Assembly (NCBI GenBank): GCA_963930775.1 | Contig: OZ005706.1 | Span: 124,001-188,000 of the forward strand | DNA: 64,000 nt | Source: Cliona cf. orientalis | Lineage: Eukaryota > Porifera > Demospongiae > Clionaida > Clionaidae | Reading direction: 5' to 3' | Shown: one piece after another, positions 12,529-24,500 of the stretch | How the letters are laid out: the number at the start of each line of letters is the position of its first letter | Numbering within the stretch: the first letter of the stretch is position 1 | Notes under the pieces: generated by a model | Seen by the model: the letters and a program-made list of their open reading frames with translations, nothing else | Told to the model about the DNA's origin: nothing | Databases searched by the model: none | Made by a program: the position numbers and the translations under genes

Positions 12529-15500
12529 ATGCTGGAGGGCTACATCACGCCGCTGCTCATGTCCTACCTGGACAAGTACGTCAAGAACATCAAGCCTTCT
12601 GACCTGCAGCTGTCCTTCTGGGGAGGCGACGCCGTCCTCAGGTACCTACATCTACCATAGATTATATAAGCTTATATATAATCTATGCATGTACACTAGA
12701 TCCTTGAGGAGCACGATGAAATTATGCATGATTTATAAATATAATTTGCCTTGCATAGGCCAGAGTCTCCTAATATGTTATATTTACTAGACCTCCCCTC
12801 TTTATAAGTCAACAATAATTATTTACATTTCCAGGAACCTCGTTCTGCGTGTGGAAGTGCTTGAGCAAGAGCTGCGCGTCCCTCTAGAGTTCACAAGTGG
12901 TCGTATCCGTGAGCTAACTCTGCATATTCCCTGGAACGCCATTGTCTCCTCTCCTGTGGAGGTGACCATCAAAGACCTGGAGCTCCTCATCAAGCTCAAG
13001 AATGTCCGTGCTGAGTCAAACAACGTGCAGCTGTCTTCAGAGTCTACTGACTCTCTCTCCTCCACAGTGGACCCCCCAGGAGCAGCTGCCACTACTCCAC
13101 TTCCCAGGGATAAGGACAAGGCTGGTGAACAGACACCTGGATATCTACAGACCTATCTTAGCAGAATATCAAACAATATTCAGGTATCAGTGTATTCAGA
13201 GAAATTAATAAGAACCATGCCCCTTTCTGTACACTAAGAGATGAGGTGTAGCCAGACTGCCGTGTATAGGTGGATCCACTTAAAGTCAAAATTTCCCTAT
13301 TCCTTGTGCCTGCACTAGCCATAGCTGGAGTCTTTCCTTTATATACCGTATAGCTGGAAATATTGGTCGGAATTAAATTTGGCGGTTGAGCCTAAAATTG
13401 CTATTGCAAGAATATTAGCTGATTTAAATTTGGCGGTTCGGTACGGGATCGCCATACGTATATTATATGCGAGTAGGAAATTTGGCAGATTTTAATTTGA
13501 AAACATAGATCGCCAAACCGCCATATTTTCCGGCTATACGGTATATCTATAATATGCACATAATTATGGCACTATTTTTTTTATCTCTCTCTCCTTGTAT
13601 CATGGCAGATCCATGTGCACAACCTTGTAGTGAAGATCATGGAGGAGGAGTGTGATCTCATGATGACCTTTAACATCGGAGAGGTCGAGTACTTCACCGC
13701 CGACGAGAGCTGGGAGAAAAAGTTCATCTACACCGACTATCTCCAGGGCAACTACGCCGTTCACAAGGTGTGTAGGGTGTCCGACATGGTGGTCAACCTT
13801 CACACCATAGAGATGGGAGGGAAGGAGGGTGCATCACACGACCCGTTTCTGCAAAGATGTTCATTTACCTTCCGAACAAGGGCTGAATATCGCAGCAACA
13901 TTTTCGTCAAGAAGACCAGCAATATCTTGTTCGATTCGCTGACGTTTTCCGTTGATGAGAAGCAGTTTTGCCTCTTCCTTCACCTCCTGGACTGGCTCCT
14001 GGCTGTGTACTACTCCTCCAAGAGACTCAAGGGAAGAGATGATCAAGAAGAAAATGAGTCACAACTATCGTCAAAAACTGAAACGCCAAAATCTTCAAAA
14101 AGTGCTCCAAGTCTATCCTCCCCTACCACTCCTGAATCAAGTAGAGATCAGCTAGAACCTACTGACACGAGTGATCAAGCTAACCCCATGGCTAACCAGG
14201 GCTGGGGTACGTGGATGTGGTCGTTCATAGCTGACGCAGATGGGGTGGAGCCTGGGGGGTCGTCATCAGAAGCTGGGGGAGGAGGAGGAGGAGCTGGTAA
14301 GGGTCGTCAAGGGAGCAAATCGGCAGCCATTGAACCGAATAGTACGTTTGCTATGTTTGCAAAATCGATCCAATTGACGTTCAAGGTGACTCATCAAGTA
14401 CAGGTCCCTCTCTTCTACTCATTTCGCCACTTCACTACCCCAGTCGTCCATGTGTCCTTTACTGGGTGCGTGGCCCAGCTGGACAAGGTGCCTCTGACTA
14501 CTCTCTTTCTCTTCTCTCTGGGCATTGGTGGGGTGAGAGCAGCTGTCACTGGGCTGTGTCCGTGCGTCAAGAGGTTTCCTGCTTCATGGAGGAGGGCGTC
14601 GACGGCCACACCCACTGCTGCTACTGCTGACTCAGCAGAACAAGTGAGTTATTACACATTGTAACAACTAAAAGTTTAATAGTCAAATAGCAGAAAATTT
14701 TTTCATAGAAAAATTTTGCTCAGATCCAGGTATTTTCAATGGGTACAGCTGGGGAAGTGGGTGGAGTCAGTGATCATGACAACGCCAGTGGTGAACAAGA
14801 TGAAGAAGTGATTGAACAGATGCTGAAGCGTTCGTTATTTGCCCCTCCCATCATCAATGCCGAGGATGCCCCGCCCACCCCTGACTCGGGGACCATCGAG
14901 CTTCCCCCCTTAACCGATCCAGATCTGGCTCAGCTGGGGGACCACTACTCTGCACTTTGGTTCACCTATCAATATTTTGACACTGGCCCCTCGCGATCGA
15001 TGGAAGAGTGCACGGAGACTTTCCGTGTTGGTCATGTGACTGCTACGCTGAGTGCAGACGTCCTCCACAGGCTACAGCACTTCATTCAAGCCTTTGGAAA
15101 GTCTTTAGAAGCAAATCGAAGATTTTCTGAAGGTGAGCTGTGTGATATATTTACATGTAAGAGGGGTATAAGGCTTACTTATAATTTATATCACATGATC
15201 ACGATTACAATTACAATTACAACAATTATATTTATAATTTCCAGTTGCAATTTATTATGATCACGATCAAAATTATAATTACAATTATAATTACATTTTT
15301 CAGTTACATTATTATAACAACAATTGGATCCAGTTTATAAAAATTTAATTTTTTTTCAGGAATGGTGGTTCTTGGCGACCCAAAGGCGGAGACATTGTTG
15401 AACGTTGAGCTGAGAGGCCTCCAGATTGTACTCACAGTGAACGGCCACTACCTCTCCACGACGAGCACAGGTTCACCTCACACAACTACCAAGTCAAAGA

Positions 15501-18500
15501 AATCGACAAAGAAAGCCAAGAAGCCAAAATCTTTAGCTCTGCCTGGCATCTGCATCGTCAACTCTGGGACCACTCTCAACTTCACTCTACCAATGTACAG
15601 CGGAAATGCCACTTCAGATGTACCTCAAAGAACCCAGCTGAAGGCTAAGCTAGGTGTTATTCGATCTGGCACTCTGTCTCTGCAGAGGCTGGAAGATGCA
15701 AGGAAGAGGGTGGACATCACTAAAAGGGAGGGAGATGCCACATGCACTGGCTCCGAATTTAAGCAGTTTCTTCATCTACCTAGCGTAGAGTTCAACTATC
15801 ACACCAAAAAACACGGAGAGAGAGAGATTGACAAAGACCGGACTTATTTTCAGCTCGACATTGAGAAGATTGCCAGTTCTCTCTCTCACACGCACATCTC
15901 TAAGCTCCTCTTTCTGGCCGGGTCGTGGATCGCGACCGAGCATTGTCACCCCTCAGCTGCCGATATCGATTGCCCCGCCCATCCTGGCTCGAAGCTTGGC
16001 CATCTTCATCTGTCTGTCGTCAGATCCAGCATGAGCTACTCGGGCAGTGACTGCTACAGTCTCACTTCAGCTGTCGTTGGTGAGTTGAGCGTTTCCATAG
16101 TGAAGGAGGCAGCTGCTAAGAGGCTGGGCTCCCTACTACCACTGGTCTACGGTCCAATTGACACTCATCAGTGGAACAATGCCGGATTCTATCGAGGTTC
16201 GTCAGTGGAGGGGCTTCCCCATCGGCAGAGCAGTGCAGCTGCGGAGAGGCTGGTGGAGTTCTACATCACCAGACCTTACCAGAGTGTCAAGGGTCAGTCA
16301 CCATGGCGTTTCCATTATTCAAACCATCATCATTCTCTCTCTCTCTTTCTCTAGATTTGATGTTTCCAACGTTTCAGTTGAGCGTCAGTGGGTGTGGTAT
16401 TTGCCTTGACCCCTCCCTCCTGCAGTTTATGAGGCAGTTACCCCTTGACGCCTACTCTAGCGCTAGTGCAACCAACGCTAGTACAGAAGCCATGCAGCTG
16501 CCACTGGATCTGGAGGCTCCGCCCACCCCGGGGGCACCATCACTGGCTGCTGATGACGCACAAGAAGCCTCTTCCTCCAGTAAGATTGACCTTCTCTCCA
16601 TTGCAAAGGGATATGCAACAAAGGTGTGTATAAGATGAAAATTATCATAGATCTGGAAATTTTCGTTAAAGAAACTTTCGTATGATAAATTTTCGTGTAA
16701 AAAATTTTCGTAGGAACGACCCCTTACCGCATTAGTGTTAATAGTGCATGCTAATTTTCATAAGATTAATTTTTGTAGCCACCATCGACTACGAAAATAT
16801 TTTTATAACGAAAAATTCCAGATTTACGGTATGTCAAGAGTACACTGAGTGCATGTATGTTCTAGAGTTATTTTTGTCTGATTTCTCTACTTTTCTCCGT
16901 TTTTGGCCCTCAAATTTACCATTACTATGTGATGCTGGACATTGTACAATAATTATAGGTGAAGATTGATCCCATTGTTGTCGTATTTCCCGAGCGAGAC
17001 TGCACCTCTCTTCTCTCTGACTCCACTCTCCATGACCTCCCAGAGTTCCCCATTCTTCCTCTCCTCTCGTCAACAGCGGACCCCTCCTCCTCCTCTGGCC
17101 CCGCTCCGTCTAGACCCTCCCTTTCAGCGGTGATTCTTGCCTTGCCCCAAGTTCTCTTAGAGTCTGCCAGAAGCCATGTTCTCGAAGAACCTGTACCAAG
17201 AGAGGCCCAGGTTAGGGATGAATTAGCAAATTTGCTTTGATCCCCCCACCCCCCACAGCCTTTTATATTTCCCTCCTTTGGTTCCCTCTTGACTATCGTC
17301 ATCTTTGCCCCCCTATGATGCTATAATAGGTGGATACTCTACCCTGGGACTGCTCACTGGATAGTATGTGTGCCTTTACCATCATCGAGCGAGAGCCACG
17401 CTACCTCCTGGAGCCTCTGGTTGTCAAAGCAACACTTGCTCCCCAGCAGGAAGGGTCAGGGGTCACCATCCACCTCGATGCACTGACAGTGGCAATGTCA
17501 AAGAAGCAGGTACTGTGCCATGATCAGGAAATCACATATTTGTACGCTTATTCTAATCTAGCCACCAAGTGATGATAATTCTGTATGGATATTCTCTAGA
17601 TAAAGCTGGTGAGCTCCGTAGCACATGATCTGGTTGCCATGGTTACCAGACCACTCCCCTCAACCACCTCTTCTGCCAGTCTCGAAGTGGATGACTCTGG
17701 TATCGTTTCGTCTCTCAGACAGGGGGAACCATCTATTCCCCCCGTCTCCATTCTCTCCTCCCCAGCCCACTCCACCGCGACCCCGCCCACTCTCCCTGCA
17801 GGGTCAGAGGTCAGCACGATGTCGTCCTCGTTGGTGTTTCAAGGGTTTTCTACTCTCTGGGTGCAGCTGCTCATCTCCAAGCTAGTCGTCAACATCTACA
17901 ACCAACAGCGAGCACCCCCGGCCCCTAGGCCTGCTACTCAGCCTTGCAGTGAATATTCCACACCATTCACAAGTCCTCCTGCAGCTGCTGCTAAGGATAG
18001 CTCTGCCCCCTCGGAACTGGGTGGTAGTTTATCTTCCTCCAGAGTAGCTAGTGATCAGGGACGAGAGACGATCAAAGTGAGTCTTGAAGTGGATGGAATC
18101 TCCCTCCAGATTGACATCCAGGAGCGATGCACTGACATGATTTTCAAAATGGCCTCCATGGAGTGCAGCTACCTCAAGAAACACAAGGAGTCCTCCGGCT
18201 CATCATGGCTGCCATATCTCTCCAATTCCAATGGGAAGCTGTTCTCCACCAGCTCTTCTTCTCTCCCTGAGGAGCTCTCTTGTATGACCGACCCTCTCTC
18301 TCACCCTCCGCTAGTTCCCTTCGAACAGGCAGCTGGCATGTCCTCCTCCTCCCCCAAACACCACTTCCATCCGTTCAGTCCAAAGCTCCAGCCTAACTTT
18401 GTCCAGCTGAAGGTGAAGCTGCCTTCCTCACAGCTCCTTCGAACCAAGAAGTTCTCTCTCAGTGTGAAGCCATTTGAGGTGGTGGGATGGCTGCCTGTCG

Positions 18501-21500
18501 TCGATGTTGTCATGGAGATGGCATCTGCAGCTGCTTCTGTTGGCGATGGTGGAAGCATTGAGCACAAAGACTCTAAGGTACCAGTAAGCACTGTGTGAGC
18601 GATTAAATTTTATAATGTACACTTTAATAATAAATAGCTTAAGGACACTTTTGTTTGCGGGTACTAAATTTAGCGAAATTAGCGATTTGCCCAATTTTCG
18701 CTAAAAATTGTACCCGCAAATATTAATTAATTTTTTTCAATATTTTCGAATAAATAGAATGAAAAATCGCTAAAATGAGTACCCGCTAAACGCACTATTT
18801 CTGATATCCGCTAAAATTTGTACCCGCAAATAATCGTAGCCCTAAGGTATGATATGTTGAAAATTAATTTTATCAAATTCTGTAATTATTTTCCAGACTG
18901 AAGTGGTTGGTGGGGGCGTGGCATCTTGGCCTTCAATTGAAGTAAATGTTGATTGCTTTCGGGTACTGGTACCGAATTCTGACCACACCCACTTCCTCCT
19001 CCTGGGAGTGGGCGGAGTCAGTGTGACGTCATCCCTGGACTATGCTGGAGCTGATGTGCGACATGTCACTAACTCGAGTGCCTTTCGTCGCCTCTCCCTC
19101 CTCTCCTCCGAGAGGAAGCAGCCTTCTCTACCTGCTTATCAGTTTGATGCCATCTCCCTCTCTCTGTGGGGGGTCGACAATTCCAATACAGGGTATATTA
19201 TTATACATTGCGTATATAATTTGATATACCGTACTTAATCTAATATAATGCATGGAAAAAATTTTCAATTTTGACTTTTTTCTGGTAGAGGTTGTCAATC
19301 GCTCCATATATAAACATTATGAGAATTCTTATTTATTGTGTTAAATTGGATCATGCGTTGTATTCGATTAACTACGGTACTAAATGTACATTTCAAAATT
19401 CTAATTTTTCAGTGTTGGGGTGTCTCTCTTTGGAGTGTGTTCTGATCTTCGTGTGGTCTACACTCCTCCCCTCTACTGGACGCCCTATGCCCCGCCTTCT
19501 CACCCTGGCCACGCCCCTCTTTCGGCTCCACCCACCATCATCGGAGGACCAAATCGGTCTAAGTCATCCGTGCTAGCGACTGGGCACTGTGTCGAGGTCA
19601 ACCTAACGTCTGATGTGGTGGTGCTCTGTGGAACTCAACAGGTACCGACTGTAGATCATGTGATCTATATGGGTGGAGCAAGTGCCATATAATGTTAAAT
19701 TTGTATTAATTTTGTGTGTAGGTTCAGTGTTTATCAGAGGTGATGAAAAGTAACTTTGTGGCAAAAAGTGCTCCAAGTGTTGAAACTCCAAAAAGTCCAT
19801 CATCTGCCGAGAGCTCCAAAACTACTCCAACCAAATTTCTGCTAGTGGGACGCTCAATTTCCCTATCTCTTTTGGCAGCCACGCCCATGGAAGAGGCCAC
19901 ACCCACTAGCCACGCCCCTGGACTGGCCGTACCTCTCGTGTTGGTTACTGTGTACAACCCTGTGTGTATGGTGGAGTTCAGCGGCAGTGCTACGAAGATG
20001 GAGGCTTCTTGTTTCAACATGGCCGTCAGTTTCTCACTTGACCAAACATCTCTGTGTAAGTCTTCCCCCCCCCCCCCCCCCCACACTCCTTTCTTTCCCA
20101 TTACATAATATCGTATATCCAGAAATATTGGCGGGAATTAAATTTGGTGGTTGAGACCAAAATCGCTATTGCAAGGATATTGGCGGATTTAAGTTTGGCG
20201 GTTCAGTACGGGATCGCCATACGTACTATATGCGAGTAGGAAATTTTGGCTGATTTTAATTTGGCGATTGTAATATAGACCGCCAAACCGCCAAATTTAA
20301 TTCCCCACCAAATTTTCCGGCTATACGGTATTATAGATTTAGCAATTGAGTTCTGTACTTCAACTCGGATACATTTATACATGTATATACCTCCTCCCTC
20401 CTTTAGCATACCTAGAGCTAGCCGCTGAGCCTCTTGGTAGTCTAACCAGTGTCATGAAGCAGCAGCTGCTTGAGACAAGGAAGGGACAGTCCCACGACAA
20501 ATCAGGCCTGCCCCCGAGTTTGCTCAGCGGGAGTTGGTTGAGGCAGGACCAGGATTTGGAGAGTGGTAGCAAGGCTGGGGTCATCTCCCTTGAGCTGGGA
20601 CGGCCTCTCAAGCTGTCGCTAAGCCTCTCTTTCCTCCAAGAAGCCATGAGGACGATTATGGAACTGAAAAGTATTGTAGGAATGGAACCAGTTGTTGAGG
20701 ATCGGAATTGGAATGGGAATCTAAATGAAGTATCATTGGAGGATAAGTCATCCAGTGAACTATTTGCTACACCTCAGACTAGCATGAACATTTCATCGTG
20801 TGAACATGGAGATTCAGAATCGGACTTGAATCCTACTGAAGTCATAGTGACAACCAATCAAGTCGTGCTAGAACTCGTTATTACCTCGTCTGAAAAAACT
20901 GACATTGAAAACGACAGCCTAACATCTTCCACAGCTGCCCAAGAGGCGGATGTATCACTTCAGGGAGAAGTTCTACCCTTCAGCTCAAACTATTTCATGA
21001 AAGAGGGGCTTGTGTTGTCATGGCAAAGTTTCACAGCCGTCATTCCTCCAGCTAACAAACGTAGTAGGAGCTCTGAGCTGAGCCTGGATGGGCTGCAGCT
21101 GCTCTCAATCATGGAGGGACTCAGTGGTGATGTCCTACCACCTTCACACATAAACTGCCTCATCACGCAATACAAGCCTTGCTCTGTCCATGACCTGTAA
21201 GTCAAAATTCTAAAAACAGGTTCTAGAAACTGCAGCTTTCTTTCAATCAAACACATAATATTGTAAAGTTAATACTGTAAATCGCGAATATTTCGTTGTT
21301 AAAATATTTTCGGACAGCCTGGCTTGTGCGAAAATTACATATGTAAATGCATGAAAATACATACGTAATATTGACGATAATGCAGTGCAGGATCATTAAA
21401 TTAATTTTGTCCGAAAATTATTTAACGCGAAAAATGATTGCACGAATATTTTAGACACGAAATATTCGCGATTTACGGTACCTCCCTCACCCTCTCTCTC

Positions 21501-24500
21501 CAGCCCCCACTCCAGTGTCAAACTCTCCTGTGGTTTATTCCAAATCAACCTAAGCCGAGCTAATATGGAGCTAGTGAAGACAGCTGTGGACGGTGTCACC
21601 GAGCTGCTGCAGAAATCGTCCAATCAGATGGCTCCAACAGAATCATATGACTCGGAACTTATTGCTAGGGGCGACAGCGGTAGTGGGGAGAAGGAGATCA
21701 GATTTACCGATGATTTGAGAACTGAGGACTTCAACTACATAATCAGTGAATCCAGTAAGCTCAGATTTTCACTTTTTCTTCTGTGGTTCCAAAATGATAA
21801 TTTTTGATAGGTGTGCCTCAAGTGCCATTGCCTGGCAACATTGTGTTTCACCATGGCAACGGTGGAGCCCCGCCCACCATGACCTGGCAGTATGGTGAGC
21901 CTCGTGCCATCACTAAGCTGTGCGTCCTTCCAGTGCCCTTCACTATCACCACTGAGGAGGATGCCCCTGTGGATATTAAGGTTTAATTACATGTAGATTA
22001 ATTATGATATCCATATTGACTAAATTATTAGTGAATGCATGGAGGATACCCCTAGGCCTGTTCAGCATAATTACCTATTACGCTAACTATGCAGCTGGCA
22101 TGCAGTTTGGAGTACTGGAGTGAGGTTGAGAGCCGCTACGAGGCCGTGGCCCAGTTCCATGTCTCTGAGTCCAGTCATGCGGAGTGGGAGCTCCCTTCGT
22201 CCATTCCCCTCGGCTGGGTGGCCTCCAGGAGGTGGAGGATCACCGTCAACCATCTTGAGTGGACAGATGAAGACATGGAGGAGATAATCACGTAAGAATA
22301 CCTTTTGTGTTAGAATAACTTAAATATTCGTGTAACAATAATATTTTCGTCAACTTCATGCATGCTGTATAAATTAGTACAGGTAAACTATTTTTGCGTA
22401 AAAAATTTTGCACAAAATGAAAAATTTTTAACAATGAAATTTTCGTGAATTATGGTACATGTTATTTTCCGCTTGCAAAATCATGTCATGGCTGACAATC
22501 GGGAAATTATTTGTGTATGTACGTTATTAAATTAATTTTTATAATTATATTATATTCTTCTCCAGGGAGAGTGTGACATCAGTATCTGGTACGACAATGC
22601 CTCTCTCCTCTGTCCTCTCCCCCGTCTCCCTGGCAGCCTGTACGAGGGTAGACTCTCTCTTCTCCCCTCTCTTCATCCCTCACCTCTCCCTCTCCCTCCA
22701 CTCCGACCACCTTCAGCTCAAACTACTCCATGGTAAAGTTTGTAAAATTAGTAATTTTGGTGCTATAGGCGACGGCAGTGACAAGAGTAATATTGGTAAT
22801 GTTGGTAAAATTAGTAATTTTGGTGCTGTAGGCGATAGCAGTGACAAGAGTAATATTGGTAAAGTTGGTAAAATTAGTAATTTTGGTGCTATAGGCAACG
22901 GCAATGACAAGAGTAATATTGATAAAGTTGGGTAATGTTGGTAAAATTAGTAATTTTGGTGCTGTAGGCGACGGCGGTGACAAGAGTAATATTGGTAAAG
23001 TTGGTAAAATTAGTAATTTTGGTGCTGTAGGCGATGACAGTGACAAGAGTAATATTGGTAATATTGGTAAAGTTGGTAAAATTAGTAATTCTGGTGCTGT
23101 AGGCGATGGCGATGACAAGAGTAATATTGGTAAAGTTGGTAAAATTAGTAATTTTGGTGCTGTAGGCGATGGCAGTGACAAGAGTAATATTGGTAAAGTT
23201 GGTAAAATTAGTAATTTTGGTGCTGTAGGCGACGGCAGTGACAAGAGTAATATTGGTAAAGTTGGTAAAATTAGTAATTTTGGTGCTGTAGGCGATGGCA
23301 GTGACAAGAGTAATATTGGTAAAGTTGGTAAAATTAGTAATTTTGGTGCTGTAGGCGACGGCAGTGACAAGAGTAATATTGGTAAAGTTGGTAAAATTAG
23401 TAATTCTGGTGCTGTAGGCGATGGCAGTGACGAGTAATATTGGTAAAGTTGGTAAAGTAGGTAAAGTTTGTAAAATTAGTAATTTTGGTACTGTAGGCGA
23501 CGGCAGTGACAAGAGTAATATTGGTAAAGTTTGTAAAATTAGTAATTTTGGTGCTGTAGGCGACGACAGTGACAAGAGTAATATTGGTAATGTTGGTAAA
23601 ATTAGTAATTTTGGTGCTGTAGGCGACGGCAGTGACAAGAGTAATATTGGTAATGTTGGTAAAATTAGTAATTTTGGTGCTGTAGGCGACGGCAGTGACA
23701 AGAGTAATATTGGCAATATTGGTAAAGTTGGTAAAATTAGTAATTTTGGTGCTGTAGGCGACGGCAGTGACAAGAGTAATATTGGTAAAGTTTGTAAAAT
23801 TAGTAATTTTGGTGCTGTAGGCGACGACAGTGACAAGAGTAATATTGGTAATATTGGTAAAGTTGGTAAAATTAATAATTTTGGTGCTGTAGGCGACGGC
23901 AGTGACAAGAGTAATATTGGTAAAGTTGGTAAAATTAGTAATTTTGGTGCTGTAGGCGATGGCGGTGACAAGAGTAATATTGGTAAAATTGGTAAAATTA
24001 GTAATTTTGGTGCTGTAGGCGGCGGCAGTGACAAGAGTAATATTGGTAATATTGGTAAAGTTGGTAAAATTAGTAATTTTGGTGCTGTAGGCGATGGCGA
24101 TGACAAGAGTAATATTGGTAATATTGGTAAAGTTGGTAAAATTAGTAATTTTGGTGCTGTAGGCGATGGCGATGACAAGAGTAATATTGGTAATATTGGT
24201 AAAGTTGGTAAAATTAGTAATTTTGGTGCTGTAGACGACGGCAGTGACAAGAGTAATATTGGTAAAGTTGGTAAAATCAGTAATTTTGGTGCTGTAGGCG
24301 ACGACAGTGACAAGAGTAATATTGGTAATATTGGTAAAGTTGGTAAAATTAGTAATTTTGGTGCTGTAGGCGACGGCGGTGACAAGAGTAATATTGGTAA
24401 TGTTGGTAAAATTAGTAATTTTGGTGCTGTAGGCGACGGCGGTGACAAGAGTAACATTGGTAAAGTTGGTAAAATTAGTAATTTTGGTGCTGTAGGCGAC

